A stretch of 64,000 nt of DNA from Thermoplasmatota archaeon. Lineage in GTDB: Archaea > Thermoplasmatota > Thermoplasmata > Thermoplasmatales > Thermoplasmataceae. The notes beneath the pieces were generated by a model that saw only the letters and a program-made list of their open reading frames with translations, ran no database searches and had not been told where the DNA came from. The translations under genes and the position numbers were made by a program. Positions 45,330 to 54,899 of the stretch are shown here, piece after piece. Numbering within the stretch: position 1 is the stretch's first letter; the number at the start of each line of letters is the position of its first letter. The stretch covers positions 1-64,000 of the forward strand of contig JAMCUL010000019.1 of NCBI GenBank assembly GCA_023381355.1, read 5' to 3'.

Positions 45330-46043
45330 ATGGTATTCAAGGTCGTAGGCCACAGGGGTAACCCGTCTCAGTACCCTGAGAACACGATAGCGTCTTTCGT
45401 AAGTGCCCTGAAATGCGGTTCCTCTGGAGTGGAAACCGATATACAGATCACAAGGGATAAAGAAATTGTCATTTTTCACGATGACGACATGAAGAGGCTT
45501 ACTGGTGAGCCTGGAATGATTGGGCAGTACACCCTTGCAGAACTGAAGGAGATGAGGGTCCTGGGAACTGATGAGGCCATACCCACACTCCAGGAATTCC
45601 TTGATTCAACGAATGGAATCGAGAGATTCATTGAGCTCAAGGCAAGGAATGAAAAGGGTGAAAGGATAAACACAGGCCTGGAAAAATACCTGAACAGTTT
45701 TTTCCATGATAATTACACCGTGGATATTCACTTCATATCATTTGACATTGAGGCGATAAGAAACATGAAGGAATATAACAGGAATTACAGTGTTGGACTG
45801 GACATAGGCAGGGAAACATCCCTCATCTGGGATAGCATGATGAAGGATCATATACCGGATTTTCTGGACTTCGTCATACCGGAATACTCAATAATTGAAA
45901 ATGAGGATAGGGATCTGGGCAGGAACAGTTCAAGAATCATTCCATGGGTTGTGAATGAACCGGAGAAACTGGAAACGCTGAAGAAGAAAGGAATTGATGC
46001 TTTCATGACTGATATGCCCTGCCTCATGGCAGGGTATTCCTGA
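45330..46043 (+). CDS. Glycerophosphodiester phosphodiesterase
   Basis: 237 residues from the ATG at 45330, a GDPD-type TIM barrel. The motif VVGHRGNPSQYPENT holds the catalytic His and the Arg-Gly; EVDIQ-type ETDIQITRDKEIVIFHDD gives the metal-binding Glu and Asp with the second His. It cleaves deacylated phospholipid head groups to glycerol-3-phosphate and an alcohol. There is no signal peptide, so it acts in the cytosol. Leaderless ATG; the listed 45315 start lies between TATA and transcription start. Confidence 0.9.
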   Translation: MVFKVVGHRGNPSQYPENTIASFVSALKCGSSGVETDIQITRDKEIVIFHDDDMKRLTGEPGMIGQYTLAELKEMRVLGTDEAIPTLQEFLDSTNGIERFIELKARNEKGERINTGLEKYLNSFFHDNYTVDIHFISFDIEAIRNMKEYNRNYSVGLDIGRETSLIWDSMMKDHIPDFLDFVIPEYSIIENEDRDLGRNSSRIIPWVVNEPEKLETLKKKGIDAFMTDMPCLMAGYS

Positions 46044-46054
46044 AATTATCAGGC

Positions 46055-48733
46055 TCATCTGGCCTTTGTCCTGTCCTTAACAGCAGCACGTGCTGCCGCA
46101 AGCCTTGCGATTGGTATCCTGAATGGCGATGCTGAAACATAATTGAGCCCGATCCTGTGGCAGAATTCTACAGTCTCAGGATCTCCACCCTGCTCTCCAC
46201 ATATGCCTATTTCGAGCGTCTTGTTGCCCTTCCTTCCCTTCTCCACAGCCATTTTCATCAGTTCTCCAACTCCCTCAAAATCGACTGTCCTGAAGGGATC
46301 TCCGGGAAGGACACCTTCCTCAAGATACTTTGACATGAACTTCCCCTCAGCGTCATCCCTGCTGTATCCAAAGGTCATCTGTGTAAGATCATTTGTTCCG
46401 AAGGAGAAGAAGTCTGCATGCCTGGCTATCCTGTCTGCTGTGATGCATGCCCTCGGGATCTCTATCATGGTACCGAACTTATAGTGGACCTCCCTGCGTC
46501 CCATTGCGTTTATGGCAACCTTCTCGAGCCTTTCCCGCAGTATGGATAGTTCCTTCTCAGTCCCGACAAGTGGAATCATGATCTCCGGAAAGATCTTCTT
46601 TCCCTCTGACATCACGTTTATCGATGCCCTGATGATCGCCTCCACCTGCATCTCATATATTTCTGGAAACACTATTCCAAGACGGCATCCCCGGAAACCA
46701 AGCATAGGGTTAAATTCCTCGAGTGATTTTATTGCCTCAAGCATTTCTGTCTCTGTCCCAAGGGTTGAGAGAATCTCATCCATTTCCTTTGAATCTGCCG
46801 CGTTCTTTAACCTGAACTTCAGCGAGTGAATGTTGTTCAGCACTTCCTCCTTGTCAGGAAGAAATTCATGGAGCGGTGGATCCAGGAGTCTGATAATAAC
46901 AGGGAATCCTTCCATTGTCCTGAAGAACTCTGTAAAATCATAAATCTGCATGGGAAGTAACTTGCTGAGGAAGAATTTTCTATCCTCCGTGTTCCTGCTC
47001 ATGATCATCGATCTCATGATTCCAATGCGCTCATTTCCCAGAAACATCCTCTCAGTTCTTGCAAGACCTATCCCCTCACCTCCATTTTTCCTTGCCATTA
47101 TTGCTTCCTCAGGTGTGTTTGCGTTTGCACGAACCCCGATTTTCCTCAGCTCATCAGCCCATTTGAGGAGATGCTCTATATGGATTCCAACCTGTGGCTC
47201 CTCAAGGTCAGTTATCCCGAGTATGAACTCCCCCTTGGTACCATCTACTGTGATCATGTCGCCTTCCCTCAGGATTGTTCCCCCTATGGAGAGGGATCTC
47301 TCCCTCACGTTGACATTCATGGATTCAACACCAACAACAGCCGGCTTGCCCATTGCCCTTGCCACCACTGCAGCATGGGAAGTCATTCCTCCCTTCTGGG
47401 TCAGGAATCCTTCCGAAACAGACATTCCACGAACATCATCCGCGGTGGTTTCAGGCCTTACCAGGATCACCTTCTTTTTTTCCTTCGCAAGTTCGACTGC
47501 CCTGTCCGATGAAAATACTATCGTCCCGATTGCTGCCCCGGGTGAAGCTGCAAGTCCCTGGCCAAGGACCTTCTCCCTCCCGGTCTTCCTTACCTGCGGA
47601 TGGAAGAGGATATCCAGTGTTGATGGGGTCACCCTCATGACCGCCTCTTCCCTGGTAATCAGCCCCTCATCAGCCATCTCCACTGCAATTCTGACTGCTG
47701 CCCGTGCACTCCTCTTTCCACTCCTTGTCTGGAGCATGTAGAATTTCCCCTTTTCAATTGTGAATTCCATATCCTGCATGTCCCGGTAATGCCTTTCCAG
47801 TATCTCTGCGCTTTTTACAAATTCCCTGTACGCGTCAGGCAGGATCCTCTCCATTTCGGATATCCTTCTTGGAGTCCTGATTCCAGCAACAACATCTTCG
47901 CCCTGCGCATTCTGCAGGAATTCCCCGAAAAGAACCTTCTCCCCACTGTTCGGATCCCTTGTGAATGCAACTCCGGTTGCAGAATCCTCCCCCATGTTTC
48001 CGAATACCATTGAAACAATATTCACTGCGGTACCGAGTGTTTCCGGAATCTGGTTCAGCTCCCTGTAGACCTTTGCCCTTGGGGAGTCCCATGAATTGAA
48101 TACTGCTTCTATTGCAAGTGTCAGCTGCTCCTTTGGATCCTGCGGGAAGCTTTTTCCCATGGATTTGTAGACCCTGTCAAATGCCTTGCTTATCTCCTCA
48201 AGCTCATTCTCATTCAATTCTATGTCATGCTTCTTCCCTGATCGTTCCTTGATCTTTTCTATCTCTCCCTCGAATTTCTCGTGATCTATTCCAAGGACAA
48301 CAGTACCGAACATCTGCTTCAGTCTCCTGTAAGAATCAAGGGCAAACCTCATGTTCCCCGTTGATTTTGCCAGGCCTTTGATCGTTGAATCGTTCAGCCC
48401 AACGTTCAGGATGGTGTCCATCATTCCTGGCATGCTGATGGGAGCTCCAGACCGGACCGATACAAGCAGGGGGCTTGATGTGCCTCCAAGTTTCTTTCCA
48501 GTTTCGGCCTCAACCCTTGCGAGTGCCTCCATTGCAGAATCCATCATTCCATCTGGAAATTTGCCAGTTTTCTGGAAAATTATGCAGGCTTCTGTTGTTA
48601 TTGTGAATCCCGGCGGGACAGGCAGCCCGATCTTTTTCATTTCTGCAAGGCCTGCACCCTTGCCTCCAAGAAGATCAGCCATGTCCTTATTTCCCTCTTC
48701 AAACATATAAACAAGCTTTTTTTTGTCTGTCAC
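46055..48733 (-). CDS. ppdK: Pyruvate, phosphate dikinase
   Basis: 892 residues, full length. The N-terminal nucleotide-binding part contains LLGGKGAGLAEM and SVRSGAPISMPGMMDT; the swivelling phospho-histidine domain has KGGMTSHAAVVARAMGKPAVVG; the C-terminal barrel has GFRGCRLGI and GICGEQGGDPETVEF with the catalytic Cys in this motif. It interconverts pyruvate, ATP and phosphate with phosphoenolpyruvate, AMP and pyrophosphate, working in glycolysis or gluconeogenesis. The start is GTG at 48733, about 20 bases from a strong TATA-like TTTTTATATATACA, so a leaderless GTG message. Confidence 0.96.
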   Translation of the reverse strand: MTDKKKLVYMFEEGNKDMADLLGGKGAGLAEMKKIGLPVPPGFTITTEACIIFQKTGKFPDGMMDSAMEALARVEAETGKKLGGTSSPLLVSVRSGAPISMPGMMDTILNVGLNDSTIKGLAKSTGNMRFALDSYRRLKQMFGTVVLGIDHEKFEGEIEKIKERSGKKHDIELNENELEEISKAFDRVYKSMGKSFPQDPKEQLTLAIEAVFNSWDSPRAKVYRELNQIPETLGTAVNIVSMVFGNMGEDSATGVAFTRDPNSGEKVLFGEFLQNAQGEDVVAGIRTPRRISEMERILPDAYREFVKSAEILERHYRDMQDMEFTIEKGKFYMLQTRSGKRSARAAVRIAVEMADEGLITREEAVMRVTPSTLDILFHPQVRKTGREKVLGQGLAASPGAAIGTIVFSSDRAVELAKEKKKVILVRPETTADDVRGMSVSEGFLTQKGGMTSHAAVVARAMGKPAVVGVESMNVNVRERSLSIGGTILREGDMITVDGTKGEFILGITDLEEPQVGIHIEHLLKWADELRKIGVRANANTPEEAIMARKNGGEGIGLARTERMFLGNERIGIMRSMIMSRNTEDRKFFLSKLLPMQIYDFTEFFRTMEGFPVIIRLLDPPLHEFLPDKEEVLNNIHSLKFRLKNAADSKEMDEILSTLGTETEMLEAIKSLEEFNPMLGFRGCRLGIVFPEIYEMQVEAIIRASINVMSEGKKIFPEIMIPLVGTEKELSILRERLEKVAINAMGRREVHYKFGTMIEIPRACITADRIARHADFFSFGTNDLTQMTFGYSRDDAEGKFMSKYLEEGVLPGDPFRTVDFEGVGELMKMAVEKGRKGNKTLEIGICGEQGGDPETVEFCHRIGLNYVSASPFRIPIARLAAARAAVKDRTKAR

Positions 48734-48875
48734 AGCTGATTTATGGGTGTATATATAAAAAGATTATCCATAGGCAATATAGATGATTGCGAGTCTCGTA
48801 ACCATTTTTGAATACTTTTGCGATGGTTAAAAAGATTGGTCAAGATTTATCCTTATGATGCAATAAGGTATTTAT

Positions 48876-49583
48876 ATGAATAGGTTTTATGTACAGACAG
48901 ATCATGGCAGAATTTCCTATTTAAAGAAAGAGGGAAATCCTGTAATTATTATGCTTCATGGCATGGGGGGAATGGGAAATAATTTTTTGAAGATTTCCGG
49001 ATGTGTGAATGGAGACTATGGGTTTGTTTTTCCCGATCTTCTTGGTCACGGCAAATCTGATAAACCCGAAAACATAACAGTCGGAATTCAGGCCGAAGCC
49101 ATTGATGAATTGATAAGGGAACTTGGAATCGAGAAATATTACATAGGAGGAAATTCTTATGGTGGTTGGGTCAGCCTCTATCACGAATACATGTATGGAA
49201 GCAGCATGGGAATGATTCTTATAAGCAGTGCTGGAACCAATCCGACCGTCAGTGAATATGGAGGAGAGAATGAGGAGGCCTTTATAGAGCGAATAATGAA
49301 GATGAATCCGGCAAACGATAAGGAATCCATAAGGAATATGCTCAGGAATAACGGTGACGGGGATTTCAAGATCACTCCAGGGATTCTGGGGAAGATAGAA
49401 AAAAAATCACTGGTGATTTGGGGAAGCAACGACAGGATGATTCCACTGGAATATGGGAAACTGATTCACGATGGATTGCGGAATTCCGAGATGCATATAA
49501 TAGAAGGAGGTGGACACACTACACATGTTACACATTATGAAGAGGTGTGCTCACTTATAAACAATTTCCTTGGAGGGAAATGA
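48876..49583 (+). CDS. Alpha/beta hydrolase
   Basis: 235 residues. The oxyanion region is MLHGMGGMGNNF, the nucleophile elbow GNSYGG is at about 89-94, the acid residue is likely Asp in WGSNDRMIP, and the histidine is in EGGGHTTHV. This is the general MhpC-like hydrolase pattern; the substrate is unknown (esters or C-C bonds are typical). Its stop overlaps the convergent nitrilase-family gene by 33 bases. No signal peptide. Confidence 0.85.
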   Translation: MNRFYVQTDHGRISYLKKEGNPVIIMLHGMGGMGNNFLKISGCVNGDYGFVFPDLLGHGKSDKPENITVGIQAEAIDELIRELGIEKYYIGGNSYGGWVSLYHEYMYGSSMGMILISSAGTNPTVSEYGGENEEAFIERIMKMNPANDKESIRNMLRNNGDGDFKITPGILGKIEKKSLVIWGSNDRMIPLEYGKLIHDGLRNSEMHIIEGGGHTTHVTHYEEVCSLINNFLGGK

Positions 49584-50309
49584 GTAATATCCAGGATCCT
49601 CTGATTTCCGGAGTTCCCTCTTTTCCTCAACCTTCCCATCAGAATATATCACAGTGAATCTTGTCATCTTCAGTGCCTCAAGTTTCACGGTCCTCACACC
49701 ATTGTTCTCTGTATAGGTATCAATGAAGAGGGAATCCCCTCCAAAATTCTCGTTGGCTGAATTTACTGACAGCACGCTTATCCTGTTCTCAAGAGCCCTT
49801 GCTTCAATGTATGTGTGCCATTCCTTATGGAAATCGTTCCGTATCAGTGAGGGATTGATCAGGAGGGTTGCCCCCTTCATTGCGCTTATCTTTGCATAGA
49901 ACGGGAAATCTATATCATAACATATTGGAACTGCAAACGCAATATCGGGTGTCCTGAATATATTGATGATCCTTCCTTTCTCCACCCTGCCCCTCTCCCT
50001 GTCAAATGGAACTAATTTATCCTGAAAACCGATGGTGCTGCCGTTCATGAATATATATGATCTGTTGAAAATCCCTCCTGAAGTCTTCTCAAGAATGGAT
50101 CCGGCCACCACTATCCTGTTCTTTGAGATATTACTGAGCATCCTGAATGACCTTGATTCTGAGAAAGGCTCGAAGACATCAATAATGAATCTTTCGGGAA
50201 ATGCAACAATGTCGAGACCTTCATAATTCTGGTTTCCCAGCATATCCAGCATCTGCTCCTCCTCAAGTGGACCAACCTGGAATGCCCCAATTTTCAACCG
50301 TTCCTGCAT
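49551..50309 (-). CDS. Carbon-nitrogen hydrolase (nitrilase superfamily)
   Basis: 252 residues with the Glu-Lys-Cys triad contexts: AFPERF near residue 39, FQDKLVPFDRERG near 98 and VPICYDIDFPFYA near 130. Amidases, omega-amidases and N-carbamoyl hydrolases share this fold; the specificity cannot be deduced. The start overlaps the coaBC stop by one base (TGATG) so it is the last gene of a thioesterase-coaBC-nitrilase operon. A link to coenzyme A salvage or pantothenate amide is possible but unproven. Confidence 0.87.
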   Translation of the reverse strand: MQERLKIGAFQVGPLEEEQMLDMLGNQNYEGLDIVAFPERFIIDVFEPFSESRSFRMLSNISKNRIVVAGSILEKTSGGIFNRSYIFMNGSTIGFQDKLVPFDRERGRVEKGRIINIFRTPDIAFAVPICYDIDFPFYAKISAMKGATLLINPSLIRNDFHKEWHTYIEARALENRISVLSVNSANENFGGDSLFIDTYTENNGVRTVKLEALKMTRFTVIYSDGKVEEKRELRKSEDPGYYSFPSKEIVYK

Positions 50310-51481
50310 CAGATTTGCATCTCCCTTATTACGAATTCAGCAAGCTCCATCTTATTCATTAACCCGTTCTTAATTCTTTCGCTTCCCCTGAATATTGAGT
50401 ATTCGTTGGTCCCCTTATCAAATGGGTGATCCGAGACCCTGTTGAACACTGTCATATAATCAACGGTTCCTGACGGTACAAACCCGTCCTCTCCGAGCTT
50501 GAAACGGATTATCCTTGGCTTCCTCTTCCATGACCGGGATTGCTCCAGGATGGTGACCACGAGCTTCTCCCTGCGCTTCAGGTTGATAGCCACATCAGAT
50601 TTGCTTTCAATTTTCCTTTCGGATTTGTCATAACTGAAGTCTGAGAGTGCAGCAGGTATGATGATGAAGTCAAACTCCTCACCCTTCAAAAGGTTTACCG
50701 TTTCCCTGTAGAAATCATCCACATCCTCTGCTCTTCTCCACTCGCAGTACAGCGGTATCCTGAACTGTGAATTACCCAGGTATACTATCCTGCTGAAGCC
50801 GTGCCTCATTGCTGTCCTTGCAAGAGCAATCCCTGTTAATCCGGAACTCCTGTTGATGATGCTTCTAACCGGGTCAAGCTTAAGTTCGCTTCTCCCGGAA
50901 ATAATGAGCACTGACTTGCCGTTATAATCCTCCCGGAGTATGGAATCTATAATTTCTTCTGACCACATTATCTTGGCCTTGCCATCTTCTATTCTCGGCT
51001 GGACGATCCTTATTCCAAGGTCAGTCAGGGTTTTCATATTTCTTATGTTGATTGGATTTCTGTACATCTCAAGATGCATGGCAGGCACAATTACAATGGG
51101 AATTCCCATTCCGATGGCGTTGGAAAAGAATGTTTCTGCAACACCATCGGCAATTCCGTTGGCAATCTTTCCAATCTGGTTATATGTGGCAGGACACATC
51201 AGCATGACGACTTTCTTCTCCATGTTTTCGATCATGGCAATGTGTTCCATGTTTCCTGTGAGTTCACTTATCACAGGATTTCCTGATGCCCATTCCAGTG
51301 CCTGTGCACCGATCATCCTCGATGCGGACTCTGAGAGGATGCAATGAACCTCTGCACCTTCGTCGCGCAGGTCCCTGACAATATCAGGTGTCCTGTATGA
51401 GGAGATACTACCTCCTACGGACATCAATATCACGTATCCTTCAAGCGAGCCATGGCCTGTATCTACCTGTATATGCCCCAC
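50309..51481 (-). CDS. coaBC: Phosphopantothenoylcysteine decarboxylase/synthetase CoaBC
   Basis: 390 residues, bifunctional. The N-terminal flavoprotein decarboxylase domain (about 15-180) contains SVGGSISSYRTPDIVRDLR, the CPATYNQIGKIANGIAD segment and a PAMHLEMYRNP motif with the catalytic His region; the C-terminal synthetase domain (about 188-390) has VLIISGRSELKLDPVRSI (an SGxxE-like start), and AALSDF with the KIES-K core. The synthetase part is somewhat divergent from bacterial enzymes (SGRSELKLDP for GGTxEPID). It makes 4'-phosphopantetheine. Overlaps both operon partners. Confidence 0.9.
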   Translation of the reverse strand: MGHIQVDTGHGSLEGYVILMSVGGSISSYRTPDIVRDLRDEGAEVHCILSESASRMIGAQALEWASGNPVISELTGNMEHIAMIENMEKKVVMLMCPATYNQIGKIANGIADGVAETFFSNAIGMGIPIVIVPAMHLEMYRNPINIRNMKTLTDLGIRIVQPRIEDGKAKIMWSEEIIDSILREDYNGKSVLIISGRSELKLDPVRSIINRSSGLTGIALARTAMRHGFSRIVYLGNSQFRIPLYCEWRRAEDVDDFYRETVNLLKGEEFDFIIIPAALSDFSYDKSERKIESKSDVAINLKRREKLVVTILEQSRSWKRKPRIIRFKLGEDGFVPSGTVDYMTVFNRVSDHPFDKGTNEYSIFRGSERIKNGLMNKMELAEFVIREMQI

Positions 51482-51861
51482 ACCCCATTGGCCACTGCTG
51501 TGTTTTCGTCCTCATCATTGAACATGTTCATGTGGATGAATGCATGGCTCCTTCCATGGGATTTGGATTCGGAGACAATCCTGGCATAACTGCCGGAAAG
51601 TGACCTCATGAAACTTGTGTTCATTGAGATCGTGAAGCCATTAACAACACCATCTATAGTGAATATAGTGAGAGAACCAGCAATGTCAAATAATCCAAGT
51701 ATGATGCCGCCGTTTACTATTTCGCCCATCCTGAGCATATCTTCCACTATTTCAACCCTGATCTCAAGGTACCCCTCCCTTGACTCAATTATCTTCATGT
51801 TGAAATGCTTCATGAAGTTGTCATTTTCCATCAGAGTTCTGAGTCGGCCTTCCCTGTCCAT
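51463..51861 (-). CDS. Hot-dog fold thioesterase (PaaI-like)
   Basis: 132 residues of hot-dog fold. The active-site helix has GEIVNGGIILGLFDIAGSLTIFT, corresponding to the HGG(x)hxxhxD motif of PaaI/4HBT thioesterases, though the usual His is replaced by Asn (VNGG). Then NGFTISMNTSFMRSLSG strand pattern. Likely hydrolyses acyl-CoA thioesters. First gene in the operon with coaBC and nitrilase, with 19 bases of overlap into coaBC, consistent with a CoA-related role. Confidence 0.82.
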   Translation of the reverse strand: MDREGRLRTLMENDNFMKHFNMKIIESREGYLEIRVEIVEDMLRMGEIVNGGIILGLFDIAGSLTIFTIDGVVNGFTISMNTSFMRSLSGSYARIVSESKSHGRSHAFIHMNMFNDEDENTAVANGVWGIYR

Positions 51862-52053
51862 GCCATGACAACTTTCCTTTATATTTAATGTCTTTCAGGA
51901 ATTCAATGAATCGCCAGTACCGGCTGTGTCAAAACCTGCCAGTAATCCAGAGACTGCCGTATGTCAGGGTTTACAATGAATCCAGTTCATATCCGGGATC
52001 GCTGACATAAACCTGGGTGGAACTGCAGGAGGTGGTTCATTATCTGTACAGAA

Positions 52054-52085
52054 AATTAGTTTTTAAACATAATAAAACACTAATT
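52054..52085. promoter_or_regulatory. Inverted repeat upstream of the trmB-like gene
   Basis: Seven-base arms AATTAGT and ACTAATT are separated by 18 AT-rich bases containing TTTTTAAACATAATAAAA. The site lies 60-95 bases before the trmB-like start and could be an operator or a promoter with flanking repeats. The other about 190 bases between the thioesterase and this gene (51862-52053) show nothing recognisable. Confidence 0.35.
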
Positions 52086-52147
52086 ATATTTGTATAATAG
52101 CAGGTAAAAAGCAGAAAACAATATTAATAATTGAGATATATTTAGTT

Positions 52148-52879
52148 ATGGAAACTACAACATCCAGACTTGAGAAGGTCGCCGAGATGTTGAAACTGTT
52201 CGGGCTTTCTGCATATGAGGCTCAGGGATTTTCTGCTCTTGTATATCACGGGGTGGCTAATGCCGATGAGATAGCGGATACTGCAAAGATCCCAAGAACT
52301 TCAGCGTACAAGGTGATGGAATCTCTTGTGGAAAAGGGATACGCAAAGGAAACTGAGGGAAGGCCGAAGATGTTCAAGCCAGAAGATCTGGAATCCTTGA
52401 GGAAGAAGATAGACATGAGGGTGCAGGAGCTCTTCTCCGAGATGAGGATGATGCAGGAAGAACTCCCTTCTAAGGGAGACCCACAGCTTGTTTACACAAT
52501 ATATGGCAGATCCAGGGTCATGAATAAGATTTCAGAAATGATAAACCTTGCCGAAAAAGAATTATACATATGCACGCCAATGGTAAAGGAAATGAGACTT
52601 GAGATGAAGAAGAATATTGAAAACGCCCTTAGGAGAAATGTAAAGGTGATTTTTGTAACGCCACCAAACAAAAGGGTTCCGCCAAATGTGCAGACCTTCA
52701 GGAAGGAGGGGCTGATCGCAACAGACATAGTCTCTGACAGAACCAGGGCTCTCCTTGCAGGCCCAGATCTGAACGCCTGTGGGTATACAGACAACCCTGC
52801 ACTGGCAATGCACGTTTACCAGTTTGTACAGATGATTATTGACAGCAGCGATTTTCATATATATGGTGGAAACGAATGA
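52148..52879 (+). CDS. TrmB-family transcriptional regulator
   Basis: 243 residues with an N-terminal winged helix (FGLSAYEAQGFSALVYHG, NADEIADTAKIPRTSAYKVMESLVEKGYAKE, 20-75) that defines the TrmB family, followed by a coiled linker and a PLD-like sensor/effector domain from about residue 115. Family members respond to sugars in other archaea; here no sugar gene is adjacent, so the ligand is open. The start codon of nfo overlaps its stop (ATGA), so it is co-expressed with the DNA repair nuclease. Confidence 0.88.
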   Translation: METTTSRLEKVAEMLKLFGLSAYEAQGFSALVYHGVANADEIADTAKIPRTSAYKVMESLVEKGYAKETEGRPKMFKPEDLESLRKKIDMRVQELFSEMRMMQEELPSKGDPQLVYTIYGRSRVMNKISEMINLAEKELYICTPMVKEMRLEMKKNIENALRRNVKVIFVTPPNKRVPPNVQTFRKEGLIATDIVSDRTRALLAGPDLNACGYTDNPALAMHVYQFVQMIIDSSDFHIYGGNE

Positions 52880-53724
52880 AAATAACGGAAACCCATATGA
52901 TTGGCGGACATCTATCAACCTCTGTCGGAATTGAAAATACCCCATTGACAGCGAAAAAGTTCGGGTTCAGGGCATACCAGGTTTTCTCAAAGAATCAGAT
53001 GCAATGGAAGGCAAAGGATATCCCAGCTGATGTACCCGGGAAATTTGAAAATAACCGCAGAGACAACAGTATTGCCAGCGTTATGGTCCACGCATCATAC
53101 CTGCTTAATACAGCGTCCAGCGATAATGAACTGAGAGATAAGGTAAGGGAAGGATTCAGGATGGAAATAGAACGATGTGATATCCTGAAAGCTGAGCTTC
53201 TGACCTTCCACCCGGGCTCATTCAAGGAAGCAACCCTGAAGATCGGGATAGAGAATGTCACGTCAATGCTCAACGATGTGATGTCAGCAAAGCAGAAGGT
53301 GAACGTACTGATAGAAAATTCTGCAGGGCAGGGAAACAGTGTTGGAAAAACTTTTGGAGATATTGCAGAAATCATAGACGGTGTGCAGTATAAGGATAAG
53401 ATTGGAGTGTGCCTGGACACGTGCCACGCCTGGGCTTCAGGTTATGATTTTACGAATGAGAAGGGATATGAAGCCATGATGGATGAGATCAGGAGTACCA
53501 TTGGAATAGGAAAAATCATGGGATTTCACCTGAATGACAGCAAGAAGGGACTTGGGGAACATGCTGACAGGCACGAACAGATTGGGCTCGGAAAAATTGG
53601 AGCAGAAGGATTTTCCCTGCTTATAAATGATCCTGCATTTTACCATCTACCCATGATCATGGAAACGCCACTTGGGGAGGACGGGTACATGGATGATCTG
53701 GCCGCACTTGAGAAAATTCTCTGA
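52876..53724 (+). CDS. nfo: Endonuclease IV (Nfo)
   Basis: 282-residue AP endonuclease of the Xyl isomerase-like barrel family. Zinc-ligand motifs: MVHASYLLN (His), TFHPGSF (His), LIENSAGQG (Glu), CLDTCHAWASGYD (Asp/His), HLNDSK and HADRHEQIG, MIMETP. It cuts DNA 5' to abasic sites in base excision repair. The GGHLSTSVGIENTP start replaces the usual GxHxSxxGG with a slight change. The gene is coupled to the TrmB-like regulator upstream and followed at 14 bases by the DUF1015 gene. Confidence 0.93.
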   Translation: MKITETHMIGGHLSTSVGIENTPLTAKKFGFRAYQVFSKNQMQWKAKDIPADVPGKFENNRRDNSIASVMVHASYLLNTASSDNELRDKVREGFRMEIERCDILKAELLTFHPGSFKEATLKIGIENVTSMLNDVMSAKQKVNVLIENSAGQGNSVGKTFGDIAEIIDGVQYKDKIGVCLDTCHAWASGYDFTNEKGYEAMMDEIRSTIGIGKIMGFHLNDSKKGLGEHADRHEQIGLGKIGAEGFSLLINDPAFYHLPMIMETPLGEDGYMDDLAALEKIL

Positions 53725-53738
53725 CAGGAAGTGAATAG

Positions 53739-54899
53739 GTGAAATTAGGTACTTTTAAGCCAATTATTTATGAGATGGGAAATGGAGACGTCACTTCTCC
53801 ACCATATGACACACTCACAGATGATGAAATAATAAAACTGAGGAAAAATCCTTACAACATACTCAATCTGTCAGGATGCGGAGATGAGGATGAATGCAGG
53901 AATCTAATAAAGAAATGGCTTGATACGGGAATATTGAAGAATTTTGACATGCCTTCCCTCGTAATACTGAGGCAGAGATATTCCAACGCAGGATCTTTTT
54001 TTGAAAGACTTGGAGTCATCGGGACTGTTGATGTAGGAGATCCAGAAAACAGGCTACTGGAACATGAGAATGTAATTCCTGAATATGTAAAACAAAGAAA
54101 AGACCACATAACAAGGCTTGGTGCACAGACCGAACCAGTCTTTACAGTCGTTGACTCTACCGGGCTCCATTCCATACTCTCAGAAATCATGGAGAGAAAA
54201 GGGTGTGCAAAATCCTATGAAGAGCCAAGGGGAACATGGAACGACATATGCATTGTGCACGAAGAGGAATACATCAACAGGATTTTCAGGGATCTGGTTG
54301 ACAGGACTGCAATTATCGCCGATGGTCATCACAGATACATGGCAATGAAGGAGATTTTCCATGAAACTTCTGGCTACTGGAACAGAATGCTTGTTTATGT
54401 TACCTCCATAGAATCCGACGCGACAAGGATTGGAGAGGTCCACAGGATATTTGATATCTGGGATGGAGTTGATGCCGATCTGTCCAGATATTATGATTTT
54501 GAAAAATTTGATGGAGAGGGGAGGGTTCCGGCTCCATCATTCCTTACAAGAGAGAAAGCAATTGTGCTGAAAAAAAACAAGGCAAATAGCCGCCAGGAAG
54601 ATGTATACCTGATTGAGGAGTTCCTTAATTCAGGAAGATCGAAGAAGAACAATCTCGGAATGGAATATACTTCAAGCCTGGACAAGGTAACTGAGGAGAT
54701 AGAAAAGGATGAACACAAAGGGGCGATCATAATGCCGGTCTGGAACAAGAAGAAGTTCTATGAACTAGTTAAGGATGGAAAACTGCTCCCTGCCAAATCC
54801 ACATATTTTTATCCCAAAATTCCATCAGGGATTGCGTTTTACACTATGGAAAAACTTCAGTGCCACTGTAGCTCAGGAGGTAGAGCAGCTGATTCGTAA
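53739..54899 (+). CDS. DUF1015 family protein; reading frame ends inside a tRNA gene
   Basis: 386 residues, starting at GTG behind GGTG. Typical DUF1015 segments: PPYDTLTDDE, NLSGCG, LEHENVIPEYVKQR, IADGHHRYMAM (the best known motif, near residue 200), and the closing KSTYFYPKIPSG. The function of the family is not established; the conserved HHRYMA is suggestive of phosphoryl or nucleotide chemistry. The frame runs 38 bases into the tRNA-Thr gene; the family usually ends around the PKIPSG segment, so the last 15-20 residues are extra. Co-directional with nfo at 14 bases. Confidence 0.85.
   Translation: MKLGTFKPIIYEMGNGDVTSPPYDTLTDDEIIKLRKNPYNILNLSGCGDEDECRNLIKKWLDTGILKNFDMPSLVILRQRYSNAGSFFERLGVIGTVDVGDPENRLLEHENVIPEYVKQRKDHITRLGAQTEPVFTVVDSTGLHSILSEIMERKGCAKSYEEPRGTWNDICIVHEEEYINRIFRDLVDRTAIIADGHHRYMAMKEIFHETSGYWNRMLVYVTSIESDATRIGEVHRIFDIWDGVDADLSRYYDFEKFDGEGRVPAPSFLTREKAIVLKKNKANSRQEDVYLIEEFLNSGRSKKNNLGMEYTSSLDKVTEEIEKDEHKGAIIMPVWNKKKFYELVKDGKLLPAKSTYFYPKIPSGIAFYTMEKLQCHCSSGGRAADS

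Noticed and set aside
46950-47741. 263-residue plus ORF opposite ppdK
   Set aside because: Antisense shadow of a highly conserved enzyme, with no start signals.
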